The notes: generated from the letters alone by a model not told the origin. 64,000 bases of DNA from Treponema sp. (GCA_014803985.1 JAAVAO010000014.1:6900-70899); one strand, 5' to 3'; shown: positions 28,218-38,299, numbered from the stretch's first letter. Translations and numbers: made by a program.

Positions 28218-29978
28218 ATGAAAAAAACAGGTGCACAAATTATTACAACATTGCTTGAAATGCATGGAATTAAAATTGTCTCTGGAATTCCTGGTGGTTC
28301 TATTCTCCCTCTGTATGATGAACTTGTCAGAAGCAATATAAAGCATGTTCTTGTGCGTCAGGAGCAAGCGGGAGGTTTTATTGCGCAAGGAATGGCGCGC
28401 ACAACGGGAGTTCCTGCGGTTTGTCTTGCAACTTCAGGACCGGGCGCAATGAATTTACTTACTGCCATTGCCGATGCAAGGTGCGATTCAATACCAATTA
28501 TTGCAATTACAGGACAAGTAAACTCGTATCTTTTAGGAACAGACGCTTTTCAAGAGGCGGATACTTTTGGGCTTTCTCTTTCCATTACAAAACATTCTGT
28601 TATGGTAAAAAATGCAGAGGAGCTTTTAAAAGTGATTCCAGAGGCATTTAAAATCGCAATGAACGGTCGGCATGGACCTGTCTTAATTGATGTTCCTCGC
28701 GATGTGCAGCTTCAAGAAGTTGAATTTGATGAGTGGCCGGAAATAAGTCTTCCATTGAAAGATGATGACTCTTTTGCACGCTTTTTAACCGAAAAAAAAG
28801 AATATGATGTGTTGATAAAAAAGGCTTCGGAATTGATTTTGAATGCTGAAAAACCTGTTTTATATCTTGGTGGCGGGTGCAGTTCTCCGAAAGCGGCGGA
28901 ATATCTTCGTGAGTTTGTGAAGGTGTTTGACGTGCCTGTTGTGTCATCTCTTATGGGGCTTGGAGCAATTCCGTCTTCCAGCAAGAATTTTATTGGAATG
29001 GTGGGAATGCATGGAAGTTATGCCGCAAATGTTTCAATGTATGAAAGCGACTTGGTTTTGGCTTTGGGCGTGCGTTTTGATGACAGAGCAACTGGAGTGA
29101 TTGACAAGTTTTGTCCTTGTGCGGACATAATTCATATAGACATAGATGCTGCTGAAATAAATAAGATCTTGTTTGCAGATGTTGCAATTGTTGCAAAAGT
29201 TGAAGCCGTTTTGCCTGATTTGACAAGAATACTAAAAGAGAATACTGTGCTGCAAAAAAATGCAGAAACACGAAAAACGTGGTTTGAAAAAATAGCGCGC
29301 ATATCAGAAGAAACTGATTCTGTGCTCTGTGGAACTCCTGCGGATGGTGAAAAGCGTGTTGACTTTAAGGGAAGTGTAAATCCGCGTGCATTTATTGCGA
29401 ATGTTCCTGTTCTTGCAAAAAAGGCGGGGCTTAATCCTAAAGATTTGATTGTTACCACTGATGTAGGACAGCATCAAATGTGGGCGGCGCAATATTACCC
29501 CGTGGAAGATGTTCGCACTTTTTTAACTTCTGGTTCGCTTGGAACGATGGGCTTTGGTCTTCCAGCGGCGATTGGGGCGGCATTTGCAAATCCCGAAAAA
29601 CGTATTGTTTGTTTTTCAGGAGACGGTTCAATTTTAATGAACATTCAAGAGTTGGCGACTCTCGCTGAAAACAATGTGGCGGTGACGGTAATTGTTTTTG
29701 AAAACGGCACGCTTGGTATGGTTTATCAACAGCAAAAAATAATTTTTGAGAAAAACTATAGTGCATCGGAATTTATCGCTTGTCCTGATTTGCTCAAGAT
29801 TGCGGAGGGCTTTGGAATTGAAGTTGCGGATGCTGATATTGATAAAGACTGGTATAAAAAAGCCTTTGATTCCAACAGGAAGAACAAGCCTTTTTTTGTG
29901 AGGGTGAGGGTTGATCCAGAGGAAAATGTTTTGCCGTTTGTTATAGGCGGAAAGACAAATATTGATAGCATAAGATAG
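28218..29978 (+). CDS. ilvB: Acetolactate synthase large subunit
   Basis: This 586-residue thiamin-diphosphate enzyme has the catalytic glutamate in VRQEQAGGFIAQG (near 49) and the FAD/central domain. The TPP motif GDGSILMNIQELAT lies near 475, followed by the IVFENGTLGMV segment. It makes 2-acetolactate from two pyruvates, the first step for valine and leucine. No ilvN regulatory subunit follows, so the partner is elsewhere or this is a catabolic form. GGGGGAAG precedes the ATG. Other TPP enzymes such as glyoxylate carboligase are less likely given the strong N-terminal match. Confidence 0.92.
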   Translation: MKKTGAQIITTLLEMHGIKIVSGIPGGSILPLYDELVRSNIKHVLVRQEQAGGFIAQGMARTTGVPAVCLATSGPGAMNLLTAIADARCDSIPIIAITGQVNSYLLGTDAFQEADTFGLSLSITKHSVMVKNAEELLKVIPEAFKIAMNGRHGPVLIDVPRDVQLQEVEFDEWPEISLPLKDDDSFARFLTEKKEYDVLIKKASELILNAEKPVLYLGGGCSSPKAAEYLREFVKVFDVPVVSSLMGLGAIPSSSKNFIGMVGMHGSYAANVSMYESDLVLALGVRFDDRATGVIDKFCPCADIIHIDIDAAEINKILFADVAIVAKVEAVLPDLTRILKENTVLQKNAETRKTWFEKIARISEETDSVLCGTPADGEKRVDFKGSVNPRAFIANVPVLAKKAGLNPKDLIVTTDVGQHQMWAAQYYPVEDVRTFLTSGSLGTMGFGLPAAIGAAFANPEKRIVCFSGDGSILMNIQELATLAENNVAVTVIVFENGTLGMVYQQQKIIFEKNYSASEFIACPDLLKIAEGFGIEVADADIDKDWYKKAFDSNRKNKPFFVRVRVDPEENVLPFVIGGKTNIDSIR

Positions 29979-30080
29979 ACTTGCAATTTTCTGTTATTTT
30001 AAGTTTGCACTTTTATATAATGTGGGCGGCTTGTTGTTCCGTGCTCGTTTTTGTGAGGTGGCAAAACTGGGTAAGCGAGG

Positions 30081-30154
30081 CAAAGTCCTGCGACTGGAAG
30101 TCGAGGGATAAAAATGAAATATTGATGCAGCGTCCGTCACGGAACAGACTTTGT
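30081..30154 (+). ncRNA. Possible structured RNA element (three-way junction)
   Basis: In the 270-base spacer between ilvB and the helicase, CAAAGTC (30081-30087) pairs with GACTTTG (30148-30154). It encloses two hairpins: CGACT-GGA-AGTCG (30091-30103) and TCCG-TCA-CGGA (30133-30143). No T run follows. It could be a leader, a small RNA or a palindromic repeat. The rest of 29979-30247 shows no gene. Confidence 0.35.
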
Positions 30155-30247
30155 CAGCCCCTATAATCTTTACCGCAATAAAACGTACAATTTGATTTGT
30201 TATTATAAAACTGTTTGCACACAGGGCGATGACGGTGGTGGAAAAAT

Positions 30248-32419
30248 ATGGGCGTAAAAATGGACGGATTAAATGCATCTCAACTTGAAGCGGTTACTTC
30301 AACGGAAGGCTTTGTGCGCGTTATTGCAGGGGCAGGATCCGGGAAGACCCGCGCGCTTTCCCATCGGTTTGCCTATTTAGTGAACGAAATAGGGGTTTTG
30401 CCTGAAGCGATTTTGTGCGTAACATTTACAAATAAAGCCGCTGCGGAAATGCGACTTCGGATTAGAAAAATTGCCGGAATCAACAGCACAGGATATATTT
30501 CGACATTTCATAGTTTTTGTGTTTCAATTTTGCAAGAGGATTCTCACGCGATTGGGTATCCTAAAAGCTTTATTGTCTTGGATAACAACGACATTGATGC
30601 TATGCTCCACATAATTTACGAAGAACGAAAACTTACTCTGCGGGATAAAACGTTTTCAAATGCCCGCGATATGTTTGAAATGCGAAAGACACGCGATGTG
30701 CCGCTCTACTATGAGGATATGATTGCATTGCCGCTTGAAACGCTCAAACAAAAGTACGATGAGGCAACAGAAGTTGATGACATACTTTTTTACGGCTATC
30801 TCTATCAAGAGAAGAAAAGTTTTGCATTAGACTACAACGATTTGATTGTTTTCGTACTTCATATTTTTGAGAAAACTGAGGCTATTCGAAAAAAGTGGCA
30901 GCAGCGTATTGAATATATACTGATTGATGAGTTTCAAGATATAGACGACTTGCAGTACAGGCTTATGAAAGTTCTCTGTGAGTATCATAAAAATTTGTTC
31001 GTTGTAGGAGATCCAGACCAGACAATTTACACGTGGCGCGGTGCAAACATACGATACTTGCTTGACTTTGATAAAAACTTTGCACCTGCAAAAACGATAA
31101 TGATGAACGAAAATTATCGTTCGACAAAACCAATTCTTAACGTGGCAAATTCCCTCATTTCCAAAAATAAAAACAGAATGAAAAAGGAATTGACATTGCC
31201 GCTTGCAAATTTTAATTCGCCTGGCAGTGTGCATTTTCCTGTGTATAATCATTCAAAAAAACAAGAGGAAGAGGCAGATTGGATTGCAAGGCAGGTTTTG
31301 CAATTGCATAACGATGGTGAAAAATACTCTGATATGGCGGTTTTGTACCGTGCGCACTATGTTTCTCGCGTAATTGAAGAAATTTTTGCGGAGAAAAAAA
31401 TTCCGTTCACTTTGTATTCAGGCACCTCATTTTTTGACAGGGAGGAAGTTAAGGACGCGCTTTCATATTTGCGTCTTTGCGTGTACAAGGACGATCTTGC
31501 TTTCCGGCGGATAGTGAATAAACCCCGTCGAAACATCGGAAAGTCACGAATTGAACACATTGAAAGACGCGCCGAACAGTTAAGCACTGCATCTCTTTAC
31601 AACGCTCTTTGCACAATGGTTGATGAAGATGCGGAAATTCTTGCTGGAACAGGGGCAAAAAAATTCGTTGAAATGATTGAGAGGTTTTCACGGTTGATAA
31701 ATGACCTTCCTGCAAGCGAAATCCTTTCCGCGCTGATAAATGAATCGGGCTATGAAAAAATGTTGCGCACAGAGGGGAGCCAAACTCGACTTGACAATCT
31801 TGCAGAGTTAAAGCAATCTGTTCAGGAATTTGAAATTTCTTGTGGAGAAGAGTGCACGGCAGAATATTTTCTAAAAAGGGTGGCATTGTTTTCGGGATTG
31901 GATGCAGGTGGAGGAATTGATGCCGTAAAACTTATGACGGTTCACACTGCAAAGGGGTTGGAATTTCCGAACGTGTTTTTATGCGCTCTCAACGAAGGCA
32001 TTTTTCCTTCCCAAAAGACAAAAGACCCGTTTTCAATGGAGGAGGAGCGTCGGCTTTGTTTTGTGGCGATAACGCGCGCTCAAAAGCGGCTTTTTCTTTC
32101 TGACAGCGAAGGACGAACTGTAAACGGCTCTATTCGCTATCCATCACGTTTTATTTTTGATATAGATCGCTCTCTTTTAGAATATACAGCGCGTCTGCCC
32201 GAAAATTTTGTTGCTTTGGCAATGGATGCAATCTCTGATTTTGACAAGATTTTAGAGGCGCGGGAAAGAACATCCGCTCTGAAAACTGGCGATGCTGTGA
32301 CACATGCAATTTTGGGGCGTGGAGTGATTCTAGAAGTGAATGAAAAAGACGGCGCATTTTTAATAAAGTTTGACAATCTTCCAACCCCTCGAAAATTACG
32401 CGCAAACGCCGTGCAGTAA
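30248..32419 (+). CDS. UvrD/PcrA-type ATP-dependent DNA helicase
   Basis: This 723-residue superfamily I 3'-5' helicase shows Walker A AGAGSGKTRA (near 26), motif Ia FTNKAAAEM, motif II LIDEFQDI (near 225), GDPDQTIYTWRGA motif III (near 256), motif IV YRST, motif V TVHTAKGLEFPNVF (near 562) and VAITRAQKRLFL motif VI. It would unwind DNA in repair or replication restart. The C-terminal tail after 640 is a short Tudor-like UvrD/PcrA tail (GDAVTHAILGRG). ATG 30248 is used; an in-frame ATG four codons later is also possible. A run of ten Gs follows the stop immediately. Confidence 0.93.
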   Translation: MGVKMDGLNASQLEAVTSTEGFVRVIAGAGSGKTRALSHRFAYLVNEIGVLPEAILCVTFTNKAAAEMRLRIRKIAGINSTGYISTFHSFCVSILQEDSHAIGYPKSFIVLDNNDIDAMLHIIYEERKLTLRDKTFSNARDMFEMRKTRDVPLYYEDMIALPLETLKQKYDEATEVDDILFYGYLYQEKKSFALDYNDLIVFVLHIFEKTEAIRKKWQQRIEYILIDEFQDIDDLQYRLMKVLCEYHKNLFVVGDPDQTIYTWRGANIRYLLDFDKNFAPAKTIMMNENYRSTKPILNVANSLISKNKNRMKKELTLPLANFNSPGSVHFPVYNHSKKQEEEADWIARQVLQLHNDGEKYSDMAVLYRAHYVSRVIEEIFAEKKIPFTLYSGTSFFDREEVKDALSYLRLCVYKDDLAFRRIVNKPRRNIGKSRIEHIERRAEQLSTASLYNALCTMVDEDAEILAGTGAKKFVEMIERFSRLINDLPASEILSALINESGYEKMLRTEGSQTRLDNLAELKQSVQEFEISCGEECTAEYFLKRVALFSGLDAGGGIDAVKLMTVHTAKGLEFPNVFLCALNEGIFPSQKTKDPFSMEEERRLCFVAITRAQKRLFLSDSEGRTVNGSIRYPSRFIFDIDRSLLEYTARLPENFVALAMDAISDFDKILEARERTSALKTGDAVTHAILGRGVILEVNEKDGAFLIKFDNLPTPRKLRANAVQ

Positions 32420-32429
32420 GGGGGGGGGG
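32420..32429 (+). repeat. Homopolymeric G tract (10 G)
   Basis: Ten Gs start at the base after the helicase stop codon and lie about 110 bases ahead of the next gene, in an otherwise AT-rich region. Confidence 0.9.
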
Positions 32430-32542
32430 CAGAATCCTGTTGCGATGTGATGTACGGCTGTGCTTTAGGGTAGAGAAATGCGAGTGAATATGAGGTATGC
32501 TTTAATAATAATGTTTTGAAAATCATTTCAGAGGAAAATATA

Positions 32543-33223
32543 ATGATAAACTTGGAAAATACTAGTACTATTAGTTCAATTTTAAAAGACCTGACAAGTG
32601 TCCATGAAAATTTACTTTTGCTGTCTAATGATATTTGGATCAGCATTGACCATAACGATAGTGAAAAGCTTGAGGAATGCTATCAGTTTAAAAAAGAATT
32701 CAATCAACTTCTAGATATTTTTGAAAAAAACAAAGACAGTATCTGTACTTTGGTGAGTCAGTTTACTGGAGTAAAGGTTGAAGAACAGCCTAAAACAATA
32801 GAAAAGGACGCTGCTGAAAACGAGCGTCTGATTAAGAAACTTGACGAAAATACGCCTCATGAAATTACAGAAGATTTTACATTCAAACGTCCGACAGCTT
32901 TTGTATTCAATGGTTATGTATATTATGAACTGAATACTTGGATTGAGTTGTACATTCAGTTTGTTGCAACAGTTGCAAAAATCAATCCTGAAAAATTAAA
33001 GGACATGGCAAAAAAGTCTGATTTTATTTCAAAACACAATCGCAAATACTATTCTGCTGATAAAAAAGATTTGCGCAAGGCAAAAAAAATAATGGACGAC
33101 TTTTTTGTGGAAACGAATCTCAGCGCAAATGAATTTGCAAAACGCATATGCGAAATTATGAATTATCTAGAACTAAAAACATCAGATATTACAATTTATC
33201 TTAGACAGGACAGGAACACATAA
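32543..33223 (+). CDS. Protein of unknown function with conserved-looking C-terminal domain
   Basis: This 226-residue protein has a helical N-terminal half (1-65) and a charged linker. A C-terminal domain (about 105-226) contains FKRPTAFVFNGYVYYELNTW, RKYYSADKKDLRKAKKI and VETNLSAN, ending in a TIYLR strand. I have the impression that this C-terminal pattern recurs in unrelated bacterial proteins, but I cannot name a family. GAGGA precedes ATG 32543. The gene lies alone between the G tract and a 260-base spacer, at the border of the defence island. Confidence 0.6.
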   Translation: MINLENTSTISSILKDLTSVHENLLLLSNDIWISIDHNDSEKLEECYQFKKEFNQLLDIFEKNKDSICTLVSQFTGVKVEEQPKTIEKDAAENERLIKKLDENTPHEITEDFTFKRPTAFVFNGYVYYELNTWIELYIQFVATVAKINPEKLKDMAKKSDFISKHNRKYYSADKKDLRKAKKIMDDFFVETNLSANEFAKRICEIMNYLELKTSDITIYLRQDRNT

Positions 33224-33486
33224 ATATAGAAGAACGTTTTGCACAGAGGCAAACTGGCGTGAATTTCGCAAAAGCTACAAGGAGGCTTCGCTAAGTGCCG
33301 TCTTATGAAATCCAATGATTGTACTTTCGGCAAATTTGTGTTACACTTGACGGAGTGAAAATGAAAGGTGCAACCACGAGAACAATTTACCAGTGCTTGT
33401 CAAGAAATTGTACAGAAAAACTTATCTTGATTGGGAAAGTGTTTTATTTTATCTAGTCAAGCACCAAAATATTTTATGGTAAAAGA

Positions 33487-33654
33487 ATGGCGAAAAAAAT
33501 GGGTTTTGAAAATAACATGGAAGCTGCGAATTTAAAATTTTTGTCCGCCAATATTTTTTATTGCCATAATTGTAATATTCCTATAATTCAAAATTTTGAA
33601 GAAAATGGCAATTTTTGTCCACTCTGTACTTCAAAGGTGGTTGATATTGTTTGA
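33487..33654 (+). CDS. Small zinc-ribbon-like protein
   Basis: This 55-residue open frame has two CxxC knuckles, CHNC at 26-29 and CPLC at 44-47, the spacing of a zinc ribbon. The ribosome site is weak, only AAAAG. Small zinc ribbons bind nucleic acid or partner proteins. The spacer before it (33224-33486) shows no other clear feature. It could also be a remnant of a larger gene. Confidence 0.45.
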   Translation: MAKKMGFENNMEAANLKFLSANIFYCHNCNIPIIQNFEENGNFCPLCTSKVVDIV

Positions 33655-33748
33655 GTTTTTGTAATGGCGGTTGGCTATTTCAATGTGCATATTGTGTCAA
33701 TAGGATATTGGAGTTCACCTTATAAACTAATCTGCCTTATTTTCTTTT

Positions 33749-36346
33749 CTATTCCTTTGTTCCAGAATCAGCGACCATAAGAGGCAGATTGTCTTGTATC
33801 TTGTATTCAACTTCCGCTATATATTCGCTTCCAAGTTCCTTGTAATAATTTTTCAAATCTTCGTTCATTTGTTTTTCAATTTGCTCAAAATCCGCTTTAT
33901 TCAATTTTGAAAACAATGCGTGATTCATTGAAATCATTCCCAAATCTTTTGAATAATACATGAAACGCTTTCTCTCGAATTTTTCGAACGGGTTGGTAAG
34001 CATGCTACGTTGAATTTCCTTGCGGTTTTCCAAAAGCGTCTTTGTGTATGGGCAAGTACGTCTGTCTACAATCTGACCGCGCATAATTCGCAACTTGTAA
34101 AACCTTATGTAGTAGTCAAGGATGTCATCAATTTTTGCGTCGCCTATAGAATTCAAATTTTTAATAAAGCCGAGCAGAAAGGGCATTTTGTATGAAAGGG
34201 AATAGTCTCGTTCCGCAAGAAATTCAAAAAAATCATCGTGGATTGTATCATCGTTGTGTTCTTTTATTCCAAGTTTGATTTTTATTTTTTCAACATTTTC
34301 GGGACTGAAAAGGAAAATAGTCTTGCTTCCGAACTGAAAACGTGCGTCCGCTTTTATCTTGCCTTTGTTCAACCAACTTGTAACAGTTCCCGTGCTTACA
34401 AAATATTCGCGAGCCACTTGTTCCTGGCTTAAATAGTTCCCGTATTTTTCTTCAAATGATGTTGTGTCAATTTGAATTATCCGCTCAATTCTTTCGACAA
34501 GTCCTGAAACTTCAATAAAATCACCAACTTTATAATCATGCTTTATTATGCTTCCAAACGGCACATAATATTCACAATGGAAAATTGAATGCATTGAACA
34601 AGGAACAACAGCACATCCATATTCGTCAACAACATCAATGACAAATACATCATTTTTTGAAGGAGTTTTTCTTAAGCCCCGTCCTATTTGCTGCAAGTAT
34701 AAAACTTTTGAAAGCGTGGGACGAGCCATTACAAGAATTCCAAGTTCGGGATAATCCCACCCCTCGCTAATCATATTGCAACTGCACAAAAAGCGGATTT
34801 TCGTTTGCGTGAAATTCCGCATGATTTCTTCTGAATTAGAATTTCTGTTTGTATAAGGGGCGGCATTCAATCCGTGTTCGTTTAAGATTTTCGCCATTTC
34901 AATTGTGTGCTGAACGTTTACGCAAAAAATTACGCCTTGAAGTTTTTGCAGTTCGTCGCTTGAAAAATATTTTTTCAAAATTTGGGCAACCAGTTCGTTT
35001 CTGGAAGTGACTCGGATAGATTTTTCCAAGTCCGCGTTTATATAATCCTTGCCATTGATTCTCACTGTGCTTAAATTTATATTTGTCTCAATTCTAAAAA
35101 CGCGGGCAGTGGCGATGATTTTTTGTTTCATTGCCTCTTCAAGCGACAATCCTGTTTCGTATGAGCCGAATACATCTTCAAGTTTCTTTTTGTCTGGTCG
35201 TTTGTCTGTCGCAGTAAGTCCGACTAAAAAATCAGGCGTATAATATTGAATAACTCGGCGAAGCATCGTGGCGACTGCATGATGGGCTTCATCAACGACG
35301 ATGTAATTATAATGGCCGCTAGAATTTTCAGAATAGTGTCTCACCGCATAACTATATGTTTGAATTTCAATTTTCGACTTTAAGGCTTTGAGCGATTGTT
35401 TGATTCGGTTTGTCCAGTCGCATTTCACGGCATTGTTCGGAACAAGTATAAGGGCTGAAAAATCATTTTTGCTTTTTTCAAAATCTTTTATGTCCTCTTC
35501 AACAATTTTTGACTTTCCGCTTGCCGTTGGAAAAACAATTAAAAAACTTTTAATGCCACTTTTTCTTTTCTTCTGAATTTCTTTTAGCGTATTTTCTTGG
35601 TGTTCGTAAAGTTGGAATTGACGTGCACTCAACAAACTGTTCTCAATAAATACGTCTGATGTCATCCCGAAAAACGAGCGAATGTCATCTTGTATCCGTT
35701 CGGTAAATTGACAATCTTCCGTCGAGAACCTAAAAAGTTTTATCCCCCACAGCGCACATATATTTTGTTTGTGAAGCTGTTTCTTATATTTTTCTTTTCC
35801 GATAAATTGCGGATGATGGTAATGAATTCCGTTTTCTTCAACAGCCTTTGTCCAAGTCTTTGACTTTACAAGATAATCAAGGAAAAAAGAATTTCCGTTT
35901 GAATCGCATATCTCATATTCCTTAAAAAGATATTTCAAACTGTTTGAGCCATAAACTGCTGCAAAGTTGTCTTCGAATGAAAATTCCAAAGGCGAGGTGG
36001 AAGCATTTTCACGGACAACATGACTGGATTTTTGAAAATATTTTTCCATATCGAAATTGTCTGATTCATTCAAGACAGTGTTAATTTCAAGAATGTCATC
36101 GCTTAAAAATCGAAAAACGGTTGAATATCTGTTCATATAGAAATTTTGCTTTTCGGTGATTAAAAAGTAATCGAAGGCTTTTTCGTTGTGCAATGGCGGA
36201 TTGCAAATTCCAAAATCAATTATTATGGCAGTTTCATCTTTTTCATAGAACTCCGTCCTGCCTCCATTGGAATAGGTCATTGTTTCTATGTGAATGAAAT
36301 CGCCTGAGATTGTCTTTAGTTTTTTCGCAAAAACACGTTCAGCCAT
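33749..36346 (-). CDS. Nuclease-helicase of a restriction-like system (SF2, DEAD/DEAH)
   Basis: This 865-residue protein has an N-terminal region to about 235 ending in a PD-(D/E)XK-like fold (FFLDYLVKSKTW, HHPQFIGKEKYKKQ, GIKLFRFS). An SF2 helicase core follows (about 250-590: FPTASGKSK Walker A, VVDEAHHAV, GLTATDKRP, QQIGRGLRK). Next are a MerR-like helix-turn-helix (about 665-690, LSQEQVAREYFVSTGTV) and a C-terminal domain of unknown fold. The 5' end overlaps a SAM methyltransferase gene by 31 bases. This makes a nuclease-helicase plus methyltransferase pair. Phage or plasmid restriction is the likely role, but the usual type I or III subunits are missing. Confidence 0.8.
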   Translation of the reverse strand: MAERVFAKKLKTISGDFIHIETMTYSNGGRTEFYEKDETAIIIDFGICNPPLHNEKAFDYFLITEKQNFYMNRYSTVFRFLSDDILEINTVLNESDNFDMEKYFQKSSHVVRENASTSPLEFSFEDNFAAVYGSNSLKYLFKEYEICDSNGNSFFLDYLVKSKTWTKAVEENGIHYHHPQFIGKEKYKKQLHKQNICALWGIKLFRFSTEDCQFTERIQDDIRSFFGMTSDVFIENSLLSARQFQLYEHQENTLKEIQKKRKSGIKSFLIVFPTASGKSKIVEEDIKDFEKSKNDFSALILVPNNAVKCDWTNRIKQSLKALKSKIEIQTYSYAVRHYSENSSGHYNYIVVDEAHHAVATMLRRVIQYYTPDFLVGLTATDKRPDKKKLEDVFGSYETGLSLEEAMKQKIIATARVFRIETNINLSTVRINGKDYINADLEKSIRVTSRNELVAQILKKYFSSDELQKLQGVIFCVNVQHTIEMAKILNEHGLNAAPYTNRNSNSEEIMRNFTQTKIRFLCSCNMISEGWDYPELGILVMARPTLSKVLYLQQIGRGLRKTPSKNDVFVIDVVDEYGCAVVPCSMHSIFHCEYYVPFGSIIKHDYKVGDFIEVSGLVERIERIIQIDTTSFEEKYGNYLSQEQVAREYFVSTGTVTSWLNKGKIKADARFQFGSKTIFLFSPENVEKIKIKLGIKEHNDDTIHDDFFEFLAERDYSLSYKMPFLLGFIKNLNSIGDAKIDDILDYYIRFYKLRIMRGQIVDRRTCPYTKTLLENRKEIQRSMLTNPFEKFERKRFMYYSKDLGMISMNHALFSKLNKADFEQIEKQMNEDLKNYYKELGSEYIAEVEYKIQDNLPLMVADSGTKE

Positions 36347-36909
36347 TTTTCATTCTCTCGATTTTTCCGAACATCGGGTGTTACAAGAGTTTCAATTATT
36401 CTATAATCGCTTTCAAATGAATTCAAAAATTGCGAGAACCTTTTTTCAGTCATGTCAGTGAAAAAACGTCCGTCCACAATCCGATCGTTTTCGCCATACT
36501 TAAATGATGCGTATAAAATACCGTTGCTTTTTAATGCGATTTCCAGTTTTTTTAACACAATGGGCAAGTCTGTTGGGGGGAGGTGAAGGATGCTCGCGCA
36601 CGCCCAAACGCCGTCAAAACAATTTTCCTCGCATTCAAAATTTGAAAACTGCACGTGCTCAATGTCGATGCCTGTGTTCTTGCGAGCGAGTTCACACATC
36701 TTTTCAGAGCCATCAATTGCTTTTACTTTTAAATTTTTGGAAAGAAAGTATTTAGTGTCCCGCCCCGAACCACAGCCGAAATCCAGTACGAAAGAATTTG
36801 CCGGCAGATATGAAATGAATTTGTCCTGCAAGAAAGTCATGTCGGCGGTGAGTGTGTCAGTTGTAAAAGATGTGGCGTTTTTGTTGTAATACTGTATGGT
36901 TGTGTTCAT
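36316..36909 (-). CDS. Class I SAM-dependent methyltransferase paired with the helicase
   Basis: This 197-residue Rossmann methyltransferase shows motif I VLDFGCGSGRDT near 42, AIDGS near 65 and a motif-IV region FDGVWACASILHL near 97. It has no (N/D/S)PP(Y/F) motif, so it does not look like an amino-methylating DNA methylase. Substrates could be a small molecule, protein or nucleic acid. ATG 36909 is preferred because the homology begins there; an upstream extension to 37035 has no support. Being upstream of and overlapping the helicase, it is very likely co-expressed with it. Confidence 0.82.
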   Translation of the reverse strand: MNTTIQYYNKNATSFTTDTLTADMTFLQDKFISYLPANSFVLDFGCGSGRDTKYFLSKNLKVKAIDGSEKMCELARKNTGIDIEHVQFSNFECEENCFDGVWACASILHLPPTDLPIVLKKLEIALKSNGILYASFKYGENDRIVDGRFFTDMTEKRFSQFLNSFESDYRIIETLVTPDVRKNRENEKWLNVFLRKN

Positions 36910-37198
36910 AGTTTTGAATATTATTATAGCATAAAAATTATTTAAAAGACAAATAGAGGAAACACGGCTTTTGCATGAAACAGTAATACGGTATCTCGAA
37001 AGGCATTGCAACCTCCGAAATCGGTCATTGAGCATGTCGAAATGACTGTGTAGTAAGTAAACTGTGTTTCAAATGGTGTTTCCAATACGCTCAAATACCG
37101 TGTTTATATGTAAAAACGAACAACTTTCTTTTTATGCGTAAGCCTTGTGATAGAGGAAATTAGGTTATAAATATTACAAAAGTAATTTTTAGTAAGAG

Positions 37199-37228
37199 TT
37201 GAGAAAAATATGAAAGTTGTAGTATACT
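37199..37228 (+). promoter_or_regulatory. Promoter of the 37256 gene pair
   Basis: TTGAGA (37199-37204) and TATACT (37223-37228) are separated by 18 bases. GAAGGAG follows before the ATG at 37256. The rest of the spacer from 36910 shows no gene. Confidence 0.55.
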
Positions 37229-37255
37229 AAATATATTGAAGGAGTTAATGAAATT

Positions 37256-38299
37256 ATGGAAGAGGAATTGACAATTACATTTTATAAGATTCATAAATGT
37301 GGATATTATAAAAATGGTAAAAAAGAATTTGGTGATATATCACTTACTTTGAAAGACATAAGTAATTGGGCTGTTAATATAGATAGCTTTGTTAATACAA
37401 GACTTTGGAATGCAGAGGAAAACGGTAGCAAATTTGCTGATTTACGTCAGACCTATTTTTATAAATATGAAATTGATTCTCATCTAAAAGATTGTCTGCT
37501 GGTATTGTGGAATGAAATTCCCGATGTAAAGGGAGAAGTGGCGACACTTAGTAAAAATAAAAAGATAAATGACAATACACATTGTAAAATAACGAGACTG
37601 CCACAAGATGCTGTTCCAGGAACTGCATCGTATTTTTGGTTTTTACTTGATAAAGGGTATTATGCGACAGTTTGTAGAAAGGGGCGTTCTTCCGCTAATA
37701 ATGAGATGCGGTTGTATTTGAAACGGTTTTTAGAGATGGCGGCTTCATGCTGTGTTAGAGAAGACAAAAGTGATGGAACTTTTGTGTTAAAATATAAAAA
37801 CCCAAATAATGGAATAATTGATTCTAAGATAATGCCTTTTTTCCAATCTTCTAGGGCTTTTAGAAAAGGAGTGATTGAATATATACAATCGAATCGTGCA
37901 AGGATAAAAAAATTAATTAGAAAACAACATGTGAGTAATGAAGTTGAAGAGCGCATAACAGGTATGAAAAAAATGCTAATGGATTTGGGAATAAAAAAAG
38001 CGGAAATCCCTGAAGATGTAGATATTAATACGCGTTATGAATTGGAATATACTCCCAATGATGCAGAGTTGAATGACATTATAAATAATTGGAAGAGTGA
38101 TAGTCTAACAGAATATGATGACACTGGATTTGTATTTGAAGGGGAGCCTGATAAAATGCATTGGTTGAGCGGTGAAATTTCTAGGGTAAGGAAAACATTT
38201 GATTTGAATTTCATTGATAAAGAAATTGTTGCTCCTGTTGGTTTGTTAAAAGAATTGACAAATAATAGAGAAAGTCTTGTCAGTATTTTGGAAGAATAA
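37256..38299 (+). CDS. Soluble protein of unknown function, first of a two-gene unit
   Basis: This 347-residue cytoplasmic protein has no signal or membrane segment. A beta-rich N-terminal half (ITFYKIHKCGYYKNG, FWFLLDKGYYATVC) is followed by a basic helical region (RARIKKLIRKQH, about 220-250) and an acidic C-terminal third. No catalytic motif is recognised. The stop overlaps the ATG of a four-helix membrane protein (TAATG). A soluble plus small membrane protein inside a defence island recalls the organisation of RexA/RexB-type abortive infection, but sequence similarity to those is not evident. Confidence 0.6.
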   Translation: MEEELTITFYKIHKCGYYKNGKKEFGDISLTLKDISNWAVNIDSFVNTRLWNAEENGSKFADLRQTYFYKYEIDSHLKDCLLVLWNEIPDVKGEVATLSKNKKINDNTHCKITRLPQDAVPGTASYFWFLLDKGYYATVCRKGRSSANNEMRLYLKRFLEMAASCCVREDKSDGTFVLKYKNPNNGIIDSKIMPFFQSSRAFRKGVIEYIQSNRARIKKLIRKQHVSNEVEERITGMKKMLMDLGIKKAEIPEDVDINTRYELEYTPNDAELNDIINNWKSDSLTEYDDTGFVFEGEPDKMHWLSGEISRVRKTFDLNFIDKEIVAPVGLLKELTNNRESLVSILEE

